A DNA stretch of 7,276 bases from the NCBI GenBank assembly GCA_900762125.1, contig CAAFFL010000015.1, forward strand, positions 1 through 7,276. Reading direction: 5' to 3'. The position numbers were made by a program, and so were the translations under genes. The notes under the pieces were generated by a model that saw only the letters and a program-made list of their open reading frames with translations, was not told where the DNA came from and did not search any database. The stretch comes from an uncultured Prevotella sp. Its GTDB lineage: Bacteria; Bacteroidota; Bacteroidia; Bacteroidales; Bacteroidaceae. Shown piece after piece: positions 1-6,556 of this stretch. The first letter of the stretch is position 1; every line of letters starts with the position of its first letter.

Positions 1-1
1 G

Positions 2-175
2 GACTTTCTGCCCGAGACCCTCGAAGAGAAGGTCATCTGCTATGCCGACAAGTCCTACAGCAAGACACATGTCGACCGCGAGAAGAGCCTGGAGAAGGCC
101 GAGCACAGCATCGCCCGTTTTGGCGAGGACGGTCTGGTGCGCTTCCGCGAATGGGAAAAGATGTTTGAAGGATAA
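2..175 (+). CDS. HD-domain (HDIG-type) phosphohydrolase, C-terminal 57 residues
   Basis: This is the 3' end of a gene that enters from the left edge, read in frame from base 2 and stopping at TAA 173-175. It ends in EWEKMFEG. The stretch LEEKVICYADKSYSKTHVDR followed by KSLEKAEHSIARFGEDGLVRF resembles, from memory, the C-terminus of small Bacteroidales HD-domain hydrolases, where a helix with ICxADK precedes a GxxGLVRFxxW tail. The metal-binding HD motif itself would lie upstream of the window, so catalytic competence cannot be judged. Proteins of this family are predicted cytoplasmic metal-dependent phosphohydrolases with mostly unknown substrates. The LptD-like gene follows after 58 bases that carry their own promoter motif, so cotranscription is not required. 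The assignment rests on tail similarity only. Confidence 0.72.
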   Translation, partial: DFLPETLEEKVICYADKSYSKTHVDREKSLEKAEHSIARFGEDGLVRFREWEKMFEG

Positions 176-218
176 CGTTAAAATTGCGAAAACTCTCGCC
201 CGTTCCCTATTTATTGCG

Positions 219-226
219 TAATTTTG
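219..226 (+). promoter_or_regulatory. Bacteroidota -7 promoter box of the LptD-like gene
   Basis: TAATTTTG matches the Bacteroidota -7 consensus TAnnTTTG exactly. No good TTTG -33 box lies 19-21 bases upstream. The box ends only 7 bases before the ATG at 234, so transcription would begin at or within a base or two of the start codon, predicting a leaderless or nearly leaderless mRNA. Confidence 0.5.
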
Positions 227-233
227 CAATTCA

Positions 234-3089
234 ATGAGGAAGAAGTCATTCATCATACTCATGCTCACCGCAGCACTGTTTGTACTTGCCGACAGCAATG
301 TGCCCCTATTCAGGAAGAAGCACAAGGCTGCCGTCAAGGACTCTATAGAGATGAAAGACTCCATCCTCCGCGACCAGCCCGAGGATCTGAAGGCTGATGG
401 CACGCCCGTCACCACCGTCGACACCACGAAGATGGACTCCCTTCAACTGGCGGTCTACCATCACAACAAGGTCATCGACGACTCTATCCACCTCGACTCT
501 CTCAACCGGAAGCGCAAGAACGGCATCGACGCTCCAGTGAAGTATTCCGCCACGGACTCCATCGTCTATGAGGCCGCGACGAACACCGCTCATCTCTATG
601 GCTCGTCGGTGGTGGACTACGAGAACATGAACCTCAAGAGTGACAAGATCTACATGAGTCTCGACTCCAGCCTCGTCCATGCCACCGGCTCCCCCGACAG
701 CACGGAGAAGACGGGCGTGAAGGGCGCGCCGGTGTTTACCATGGGCCAGGACACCTACGACACCGACACGATGTCGTTCAACTTCAAGACGAAGAAGGGG
801 CTTGTCCGCAATGCCTACACCGAGCAGGAAGACGGCTTCCTGCGCAGCGAGATATCGAAGCGCAATGCCAATGGAGAGCTCTTCCTCGCCCATGGCCGTT
901 ATACCACCTGCGACGCGCCGCACCCCGACTTCTATATCTCCTTGTCACGCGCAAAGGTACGCCCCGGCAAGGACGTGGTCTTCGGACCCGCCTACCTCGT
1001 CGTGGCCGATGTGCCATTGCCCTTCGCCATCCCCTATGGTTTCTTCCCCTTCACGAAGAGCTACTCCTCCGGATTCATTATGCCGACCTACGGCGACGAG
1101 ATGAACCGCGGCTTCTATCTCCGCGACGGTGGCTACTACTTTGCCATCAGCGACAAGATGGACCTCAAGCTCCTGGGCGAGATCTACACCAAAGGCTCGT
1201 GGGGACTGTCCGCGGCAAGCAACTATCGCAAGCGCTATAAGTACAGCGGATCGTTCTACCTCAGCTATCAGGACACAAAGACGGGCGACAAGGGCATGCC
1301 CGACTTCTCCGAGCAGACGAGTTTCAAGATTCAGTGGAGCCACCGTCAGGACGCAAAGGCGAATCCCTTCAACACGCTCTCGGCGAGTGTGAACTTCGCC
1401 ACACAGAGCTACGAGCGCAACAACCTCAACAGCCTCTACAACCCACAGACACTGACGCAGTCGACACGTACCTCGTCAGTGAGCTGGGGCACGACATTCT
1501 CCAGTATCGGCATGACGCTGAGCTCCACGGCGAACCTTGCGCAGAACATGCGCGACTCGACCATCGCCATGACGCTGCCCGACCTCAACATCACCGTCAG
1601 TCGTTTCTACCCCTTCCGCCGCAAGCACATGGTAGGCAAGGAGCGGTGGTACGAGAAGATCTCCATGAGCTACACCGGACATCTGAGCAACTCCATCACG
1701 ACGAAGGAGGACAAGCTCATCGGCTCCAGCCTCACGAAGGACTGGCGCAACGGATGGCAGCACAACATCCCCGTCAACGCCAACTTCACCTTATTTAATT
1801 ATATCAACGTCACGCCGTCGTTCAACTTCACCGACCGTATGTACCTCAACCGGGAGAAGCGGTCGTGGGACCAGGCGTCGCAGTCGGAGATCGTCGACAC
1901 CGAGCAGGGCTTCTACAATGTCTACAACTGGAACCTCAGCGTCTCCGCGTCGACAAAGGTCTATGGCTTCTGGACTCCAAACCGCAAGATCTTCGGCGAC
2001 AAGATCCAGGCCATCCGCCACGTCATCACGCCACAGGTGAGCTACAGCTATGCGCCCAACTTCGGTAAGAACTACTACGAGACCTACCAGAAGACCGATG
2101 CCGATGGCAACGTCTCGCTGGTGGAATACTCGCCCTATCAGAGCAGCCTCTATGGCATACCCGGCAGAAGCCGGACGGGAAGCATCAACTTCGACATTGG
2201 CAACAACATCGAGATGAAGATCAAGAGCGACAAGGACTCCACGGGTGAGAAGAAGATCAGCATCATCGACGAGCTTGGCATGTCGATGTCCTACAACATG
2301 GCCGCCACCACGCACCAGTGGAGTAACCTGTCGATGCGCATCCGCTTGAAGTGGTGGAAGAGCTATACGTTCAACATGAATGCGGTCTTCGCCTCCTACG
2401 CCTATGAGCTTGACGAGAACGGACACCCCTATGTGGGCAACCACACTCTCTGGGGCATGGGTAAGTTTGGTCGTTTCCAGGGCACCTCGCAGAACATCTC
2501 CTTCACGCTGAACCCCGAGAAGCTCCGCAAACTCTTCGGCGGCGGCGATGACGAGGAGGACGAGGACCGTAACAACACCAACAAGGATGACGAGGAAGGC
2601 ATCGACACGGACATCGAGAGCAATGTCGACGACACGATGATCGATGGCCAGCGGGCGGCAAAAAAGAAGAGTGGTGGCGGCAAGGCCAACACAGACGACG
2701 ACGGCTACATGGCGTTCAGCATGCCGTGGTCGCTGACCTTCGGCTATGGTATCACGATGCGCGAGGACACCAGGGCGGAGAAGTTCAACAAGGCTAAGAT
2801 GCGCTATCCGTATAAGTTCACCCAGACGCTGAACGTCAGCGGAAACATCCGCATCAGCGACGGATGGAACATCAGTTTCTCCTCGGGCTACGACTTCGAG
2901 AACCACGACATCTCCATGACCACCGCCTCGCTGCAGCGTGACCTCCACTGCTTCAACATGAGCTGCTCGGTGGTGCTCGCGCCCTACACGAGCTACAACT
3001 TCACCTTCCGATGCAACGCCTCCACGCTGACCGACGCACTGAAGTATGACAAGCGCAGCGGATCGAGCAATGCGGTGCAGTGGTACTAA
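234..3089 (+). CDS. lptD: LptD/OstA-like outer-membrane LPS-assembly protein
   Basis: A 951-residue protein predicted to insert lipopolysaccharide into the outer leaflet of the outer membrane, the final step of the Lpt bridge. It opens with a signal peptide (RKK, then hydrophobic residues 6-19) with no lipobox cysteine. Residues 30-110 form a polar linker rich in Asp-Ser-Ile/Leu. Residues about 105-230 look like the OstA/LptA-type periplasmic beta-jellyroll (TDSIVYEAATNTAHLYGSS, YTTCD at 222-227). The rest has the alternating pattern of a beta-barrel, including the conserved-looking FAIPYGFFPF (264-273) and SGFIMP (279-284). It ends in QWY, an aromatic terminus typical of outer-membrane barrels. 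An acidic insert (about 768-823) interrupts the C-terminal barrel. It is longer than the roughly 784-residue E. coli LptD, as Bacteroidota members tend to be. ATG 234 is preferred because Met10 would remove the basic n-region. Symbol by family similarity. Confidence 0.87.
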   Translation: MRKKSFIILMLTAALFVLADSNVPLFRKKHKAAVKDSIEMKDSILRDQPEDLKADGTPVTTVDTTKMDSLQLAVYHHNKVIDDSIHLDSLNRKRKNGIDAPVKYSATDSIVYEAATNTAHLYGSSVVDYENMNLKSDKIYMSLDSSLVHATGSPDSTEKTGVKGAPVFTMGQDTYDTDTMSFNFKTKKGLVRNAYTEQEDGFLRSEISKRNANGELFLAHGRYTTCDAPHPDFYISLSRAKVRPGKDVVFGPAYLVVADVPLPFAIPYGFFPFTKSYSSGFIMPTYGDEMNRGFYLRDGGYYFAISDKMDLKLLGEIYTKGSWGLSAASNYRKRYKYSGSFYLSYQDTKTGDKGMPDFSEQTSFKIQWSHRQDAKANPFNTLSASVNFATQSYERNNLNSLYNPQTLTQSTRTSSVSWGTTFSSIGMTLSSTANLAQNMRDSTIAMTLPDLNITVSRFYPFRRKHMVGKERWYEKISMSYTGHLSNSITTKEDKLIGSSLTKDWRNGWQHNIPVNANFTLFNYINVTPSFNFTDRMYLNREKRSWDQASQSEIVDTEQGFYNVYNWNLSVSASTKVYGFWTPNRKIFGDKIQAIRHVITPQVSYSYAPNFGKNYYETYQKTDADGNVSLVEYSPYQSSLYGIPGRSRTGSINFDIGNNIEMKIKSDKDSTGEKKISIIDELGMSMSYNMAATTHQWSNLSMRIRLKWWKSYTFNMNAVFASYAYELDENGHPYVGNHTLWGMGKFGRFQGTSQNISFTLNPEKLRKLFGGGDDEEDEDRNNTNKDDEEGIDTDIESNVDDTMIDGQRAAKKKSGGGKANTDDDGYMAFSMPWSLTFGYGITMREDTRAEKFNKAKMRYPYKFTQTLNVSGNIRISDGWNISFSSGYDFENHDISMTTASLQRDLHCFNMSCSVVLAPYTSYNFTFRCNASTLTDALKYDKRSGSSNAVQWY

Positions 3090-3103
3090 AGTCTCTCCCC
3101 CTG

Positions 3104-3126
3104 CCCCTCCCCTATGCGGGGAGGGG
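3104..3126. repeat. GC-rich REP-like palindrome after lptD
   Basis: CCCCTCCCC (3104-3112), loop TATGC, GGGGAGGGG (3118-3126): a perfect 9-bp stem starting 15 bases after the lptD stop. No T-run follows, so it is not a classic intrinsic terminator, although it could block readthrough or stabilise the 3' end of the lptD mRNA. The C-rich flank (CTCTCCCCCTG) and overall form resemble palindromic units I recall as dispersed between genes in Bacteroidota; copy number cannot be seen here. Confidence 0.6.
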
Positions 3127-3154
3127 AGGAAGTTCCTTCGTGGACGAATAACAA

Positions 3155-3162
3155 TACCTTTG
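3155..3162 (+). promoter_or_regulatory. Bacteroidota -7 promoter box of the PLP-enzyme pair
   Basis: TACCTTTG matches TAnnTTTG. The ATG at 3182 follows 19 bases after the box, leaving a leader of roughly 10-15 nt that is A/T-rich and has no Shine-Dalgarno sequence. No convincing -33 TTTG is present. It would drive the Cys/Met enzyme and probably the C-S lyase behind it. Confidence 0.5.
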
Positions 3163-3181
3163 AATAACGAGTTATAAAATA

Positions 3182-4354
3182 ATGAAGAAGCAAACACTGG
3201 CTATACATGTGCCTTATAAGCGGCGGGATGCCTACGATGCGCTGAGCATGCCGGTATACAATGCTGTCGCCTACGAATTCGACGACGCGAAGACCATGGC
3301 GGATGCCTTCTGCAACCGCATCGAGGCGCCGGACTATTCACGATGTGAGAACCCGACGGTGTCCAATTTTGAGGAGCGCGTGAAGGCGCTCACGGGAGCG
3401 ACGACGGTCACGGCGATGAACAGTGGCATGGCCGCCATCAGTTCCACGATGCTCGCGCTGACCGCCAAGGGAAAGAATGTCGTCACGTCGAAGCACCTCT
3501 TTGGCAACACGTTCTCGCTGCTCGCCTCCTCGCTCAGGAAGTTTGGCGTCACGGCACATCTTGCCGACCTCACCAATGCCGACGATGTGCGGCGCGCCGT
3601 CGACGACGATACATGCTGCATCTTCTTTGAGATCATCACCAATCCGCAGATGGAGGTGGCGGACATCCAGGAGCTCGCCGCCATCGCCCATGAGCATAAC
3701 ATCCCGCTCGTAGCCGACACGACGACGATTCCTTTCACGCAGTTCTCCAGCCATGCGCTGGGCGTGGACATCGAGGTGGTGTCGAGCACGAAGTATATCA
3801 GTGGCGGTGCCACATCGCTCGGCGGCCTCATCATCGACTATGGCACGACGGAGGGCTTCGCCAACACCATTAAGAACGAGATCCTCTTCAACTTCGGTGC
3901 CTACATGACGCCGCAGGTGGCGTTCCTCCAGACCATGGGCCTCGAGACGCTCGACGCCCGCTACCGCGTGCAGTCGGCTAACGCACAGGCGCTCGCCGAG
4001 AAGCTCACCACACTGCCGCAGATCTGCCGCGTCAACTATGTCGGCCTGAAGGATAATCCTTATTACGAGCTGGCGCAGCAACAGTTTGGTCCTACAGCTG
4101 GCGCAATGGTGTGCATCGATCTCGAGTCGCAGGACGCTTGTTTCCGCATGATCGACCGTCTGAAGCTCGTCCACCGTGCCACGAACCTCTTCGACAACCG
4201 CACACTGGCCATCCATCCCTACAGCACGATCTTCGGCAACTTCACGCCTAAGGAGAAGAAGAAGATGGACGTCCTCGACACCACCGTCCGCATCTCCGTG
4301 GGACTGGAGGATGTGGACGACATCTTTGAGGATATTAAACAGGCTTTGTCCTAA
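3182..4354 (+). CDS. Cys/Met-metabolism PLP enzyme, MetY/MetZ-like (O-acylhomoserine sulfhydrylase type)
   Basis: A 390-residue fold-type I PLP enzyme of the Cys/Met metabolism family, expected in the cytoplasm. Visible marks are YSRCENPT (Tyr52, Arg54, phosphate-binding residues supplied across the dimer in this family), the cofactor aspartate in VADTTT (Asp179), the Schiff-base lysine in SSTKYISGG (Lys204), and the carboxylate-binding arginine in VRISVGLED (Arg370). ATSLGGLI after the lysine resembles the TSxGG of O-acetylhomoserine sulfhydrylases, favouring homocysteine synthesis from an O-acylhomoserine and sulfide. The length (390) is nearer MetB, MetZ or methionine gamma-lyase than a roughly 430-residue MetY, so cystathionine gamma-synthase or gamma-lyase activity cannot be excluded. 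The usual YGxT tyrosine is Phe107 here (HLFGNTFSLL). The C-S lyase gene starts 49 bases downstream with no promoter motif seen between, so they are likely one operon. Confidence 0.8.
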   Translation: MKKQTLAIHVPYKRRDAYDALSMPVYNAVAYEFDDAKTMADAFCNRIEAPDYSRCENPTVSNFEERVKALTGATTVTAMNSGMAAISSTMLALTAKGKNVVTSKHLFGNTFSLLASSLRKFGVTAHLADLTNADDVRRAVDDDTCCIFFEIITNPQMEVADIQELAAIAHEHNIPLVADTTTIPFTQFSSHALGVDIEVVSSTKYISGGATSLGGLIIDYGTTEGFANTIKNEILFNFGAYMTPQVAFLQTMGLETLDARYRVQSANAQALAEKLTTLPQICRVNYVGLKDNPYYELAQQQFGPTAGAMVCIDLESQDACFRMIDRLKLVHRATNLFDNRTLAIHPYSTIFGNFTPKEKKKMDVLDTTVRISVGLEDVDDIFEDIKQALS

Positions 4355-4359
4355 CCAAG

Positions 4360-4376
4360 CCTTCCCGAAGGGAAGG
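4360..4376. repeat. Small hairpin between the two PLP-enzyme genes
   Basis: CCTTCCC (4360-4366), loop GAA, GGGAAGG (4370-4376): a 7-bp perfect stem five bases after the stop at 4352-4354. It has no T-tail, so it is more likely a processing or stability element, or a short REP-like unit, than a terminator. It could set the relative amounts of the two enzymes from one transcript. Confidence 0.45.
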
Positions 4377-4403
4377 ATGTGGATTACTTATCAGCTTTTA
4401 AAT

Positions 4404-5579
4404 ATGTACGATTTCTCTACGATTATTGAGCGCCGTGGTTCGGGCGACCTGATGCACGAGGCGCTGACGCCCCGCTGGGGCCGTGACGACCTGCAGCCGA
4501 TGTGGGTCGCCGACATGGACTTTGCCGTCTGTCCCGACATCATGAAGGCGCTGAAGGCACGACTGGAGCACCCCATCCTCGGGTACACTGTCGAGCCGGA
4601 TGATTACTTCCCCGCCATCCACGACTGGATCCTCTCCCATCACCAGTGGGAGATTCAGCACGAGTGGCTGTCGTTCATCCCCGGCATCGTCAAGGGCATC
4701 GGCCTCGTCTGCAACATCTTCCTGAAGGAGGACGAGAAGGTCATCGTCATGCCACCCGTCTATCATCCGTTCTTCCTCACGCCACGCGGCAACCATCGCG
4801 AGGTGGTGTGGAACCCGCTCATCCAGCGCGAGGATGGCTACTACGACATCGACTTCGACGGCCTGGAGAAGGTCTATGACCCGAAGTGCCGACTCCTCAT
4901 CCTCTGCAACCCTCACAACCCCGGCGGCATCTGCTGGACACGCGAGACACTCCAGCGACTGGCCGACTTCTGCTACGACCATCATCTGCTGGTCATCAGC
5001 GACGAGATCCACTGTGACCTCGCACTCTTCGGACATAAGCACATTCCCTTTGCCTCCGTCTCAAAGCGTGCCGCAGAGATCAGCATCACGTTCCAGGCAC
5101 CGACGAAGACGTTCAACATTGCGGGCATCATCTCCTCCTATTGCATCATCCCGAACCCCGACATCCGCCGGAAGTTCTTCGGGTGGCTGAAGGCGAATGA
5201 ACTCGACGAGGCACACATCTTTGCGCATATCGCCACCATCGCCGCCTTCCGCAAGGGCGAGCCATGGCGCAGGGAACTCATCCAGACCATCGAGAGCAAT
5301 GTACGCTTCGTGGAGGACTATTGTCGGGAGCACATCCCCGGCATCCGACCGTTGCGTCCGCAAGCATCGTTCCTCGTGTGGCTCAATTGTCGCGACCTCC
5401 AGCTGTCGCACGCGCAGCTCCTCGACCTCTTCATCGACAAGGCGCACCTCGCCCTTAACGATGGTGAGATGTTTGGCCCCGGCGGCGAGGGCTTCATGCG
5501 CCTGAACGTCGGAGCACCCGAGGCCTACATCCGCCAAGGACTGGAGCAGCTTGCCACGGCGGTGAAGAATCTTCGGTGA
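4404..5579 (+). CDS. MalY/PatB-type PLP-dependent C-S lyase (cystathionine beta-lyase type)
   Basis: A 391-residue class I/II aminotransferase-fold enzyme of the MalY/PatB group. It is expected to cleave the C-S bond of cystathionine or cysteine-type substrates, giving homocysteine or sulfide plus pyruvate and ammonia in the cytoplasm. Family marks in order are MWVADMDF near the N-terminus, GYT, NPHNPGG (Asn172), ISDEIHCDL (Asp200, contacting the PLP ring nitrogen), APTKTFNIAG (Schiff-base Lys235) and FMRLNVGAP (Arg366, binding the substrate carboxylate). The open frame extends upstream to 4176 inside the previous gene. ATG 4404 is chosen because MYDFSTIIERRGSGD is the family's usual N-terminus and the extension overlaps a solid gene in another frame. 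It is probably cotranscribed with the preceding enzyme. MalY proteins in some bacteria also act as regulators; nothing here tests that. Confidence 0.86.
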   Translation: MYDFSTIIERRGSGDLMHEALTPRWGRDDLQPMWVADMDFAVCPDIMKALKARLEHPILGYTVEPDDYFPAIHDWILSHHQWEIQHEWLSFIPGIVKGIGLVCNIFLKEDEKVIVMPPVYHPFFLTPRGNHREVVWNPLIQREDGYYDIDFDGLEKVYDPKCRLLILCNPHNPGGICWTRETLQRLADFCYDHHLLVISDEIHCDLALFGHKHIPFASVSKRAAEISITFQAPTKTFNIAGIISSYCIIPNPDIRRKFFGWLKANELDEAHIFAHIATIAAFRKGEPWRRELIQTIESNVRFVEDYCREHIPGIRPLRPQASFLVWLNCRDLQLSHAQLLDLFIDKAHLALNDGEMFGPGGEGFMRLNVGAPEAYIRQGLEQLATAVKNLR

Positions 5580-5618
5580 TTTTTCTTCAAGAATGAAACG
5601 ATTATAGAATAAAAATAC

Positions 5619-5626
5619 TATCTTTG
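5619..5626 (+). promoter_or_regulatory. Bacteroidota -7 promoter box of rubredoxin
   Basis: TATCTTTG matches TAnnTTTG exactly and lies in an AT-rich gap 40 bases after the C-S lyase stop. The start codon is at 5675, giving a leader of about 40 nt, the longest of the chromosomal genes here. No clear -33 TTTG is visible. Confidence 0.55.
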
Positions 5627-5674
5627 CAACAGATAGGCGACTATTTTATTAACAACTATTAATCAGTAGGCATT

Positions 5675-5833
5675 ATGAAGAAGTATGTATGTGACACCTG
5701 TGGTTATGAGTATGATCCTGAGGTAGGCGATCCTGAGAACGGCATCGCTCCCGGCACAGCGTTTGAGGACCTTCCCGACGACTGGGTATGCCCCGTCTGC
5801 GGCGTCGGCAAGGACATGTTCTCGGAGGAGTAA
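5675..5833 (+). CDS. Rubredoxin
   Basis: A 52-residue iron protein beginning MKKYVCDTCGYEYDPEVGDP. It has the two rubredoxin iron-binding knuckles: CDTCGY (Cys6, Cys9) and CPVCGVGK (Cys39, Cys42), with the characteristic GIAPGTAFEDLPDDWVCP between them. The length matches the usual 52-54 residues, and the four cysteines predict one Fe(S-Cys)4 site. Rubredoxins are small cytoplasmic one-electron carriers; in anaerobes they often serve peroxide- or superoxide-detoxifying enzymes such as rubrerythrin, but no partner gene lies in this window. The gene has its own -7 motif and ends 18 bases before a strong hairpin terminator, so it looks monocistronic. AUG is preceded by an A/T-rich leader without a Shine-Dalgarno sequence. 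Confidence 0.96.
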   Translation: MKKYVCDTCGYEYDPEVGDPENGIAPGTAFEDLPDDWVCPVCGVGKDMFSEE

Positions 5834-5851
5834 TCCCTTGATAAACCCATT

Positions 5852-5889
5852 AAAAAAGCGCTGCTTCAATCATGAAGCAGCGCTTTTTT
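5852..5889. terminator. Bidirectional intrinsic terminator between rubredoxin and the HAD gene
   Basis: AAAAAAGCGCTGCTTCA (5852-5868), loop ATCA, TGAAGCAGCGCTTTTTT (5873-5889). The 11-bp core stem is flanked by A6 on one side and a run of T on the other, so it works in both directions. It ends the rubredoxin transcript rightward and the HAD transcript leftward. The HAD stop codon (5870-5872) lies in the loop region and its last codons form one arm. Confidence 0.93.
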
Positions 5890-6535
5890 TGATTATGCCG
5901 TTTAGTTCCTGAAAGTCGTCGACGACCGCGTCGGCGCCGGCATCCTGCAGCTCTTCGCGTGTGCCATTGCCATAGGTCACGCCGGCGGTACGGCAACCAG
6001 CGTTGCGACCCATGAGGATGTCGTAGGCCATGTCGCCCACGACGACCGTCTCCTCCGCCGTGAAGCCGAGCTGCCGCAACACGATGAGCACCGGCTCGGG
6101 GTCCGGCTTTGCCTTCACCACGTCGTCGGCGCCGACCACCATACTGACAATGTCCGTGAGACCCATGTCATGGACGTAGCCGTCGAGCGTCTCATGGCCA
6201 CGGCTGGAGGCGATGGCCATGGTGATGCCCTGCTCGTGCAGGCGCCGCAGCGTGGCGAGGACGTGTGGGAACGGCTTCACCGCGTCGGGCGTGTTGCCCT
6301 CGGCAAAGATGCGGCGGTAGACCGTGGCGCAGTGTTCCGCCTCCTCTTCCGTGAGGGGCAGTATCGTCGAGAAGCATTTCGCCAGCGGCAGCCCAATGGT
6401 TGTGGAGCACGTCGCCGCGTCCTTGACGGGCAGCCCCAGCTCCCGCATCGTCGCCTGCATCGTCCGGACGATGAGTGCAGTGCTATCGCCGATGGTGCCG
6501 TCGAAGTCGAGCACCAGACATTGTACATTCTTCAT
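5870..6535 (-). CDS. HAD-family phosphatase (phosphoglycolate phosphatase-like, subfamily IA type)
   Basis: A 221-residue HAD hydrolase, predicted to be a cytoplasmic Mg-dependent phosphatase or mutase acting on a small phosphorylated metabolite. With Met at 6535-6533 as residue 1, the motifs are: I, LDFDGTIGDS (nucleophile Asp10, acid/base Asp12); II, MAIASSRG (Ser110); III, KAKPDPEP (Lys143); IV, VVGDMAYD (Asp168, Asp172). A helical cap of about 70 residues follows motif I, as in Gph and beta-phosphoglucomutase relatives; substrate cannot be decided from sequence. The open frame reaches back to 6562, but those first codons contain a perfect -7 promoter box (6549-6556), so translation probably starts at 6535 (MKNVQCLVLDFDG), or possibly 6544 (METMKN). 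It converges on rubredoxin, and its final codons are part of the shared terminator. Confidence 0.9.
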   Translation of the reverse strand: MKNVQCLVLDFDGTIGDSTALIVRTMQATMRELGLPVKDAATCSTTIGLPLAKCFSTILPLTEEEAEHCATVYRRIFAEGNTPDAVKPFPHVLATLRRLHEQGITMAIASSRGHETLDGYVHDMGLTDIVSMVVGADDVVKAKPDPEPVLIVLRQLGFTAEETVVVGDMAYDILMGRNAGCRTAGVTYGNGTREELQDAGADAVVDDFQELNGIIKKSAAS

Positions 6536-6548
6536 TGTTTCCATACTG

Positions 6549-6556
6549 CAAAGATA
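6549..6556 (-). promoter_or_regulatory. Bacteroidota -7 promoter box of the HAD gene
   Basis: Read on the minus strand this is TATCTTTG, an exact TAnnTTTG match and identical to the rubredoxin box. ATG codons follow at 6544 (4 bases after the box) and 6535 (13 bases after). Transcription should begin near 6541-6544, so the 6535 start would have a leader of under 10 nt. No clear -33 box is seen. Confidence 0.55.

Noticed and set aside
1791..3197. 468-codon open frame on the minus strand, antisense to lptD
   Set aside because: It mirrors the GC-rich third positions of lptD, has Val/Arg/Asp-rich composition with no recognisable motif, and its start runs through the REP-like palindrome. It is a shadow of the real gene.
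3338..4216. 292-codon minus-strand open frame opposite the Cys/Met PLP enzyme
   Set aside because: The plus strand carries all catalytic residues of a known family; the antisense product has no domain features and is explained by codon bias.
4176..4403. 76-codon upstream extension of the C-S lyase frame
   Set aside because: It overlaps the end of the preceding enzyme in another frame and reads as Arg/Ser-rich shadow sequence. The family N-terminus starts at the Met encoded at 4404.
5564..5588. Weak GAAGAA/TTCTTC hairpin overlapping the C-S lyase stop
   Set aside because: There are only six A/T-rich pairs around a 13-base loop with no G/C core. It is too weak to call a terminator; the preceding genes may read through to the terminator after rubredoxin.
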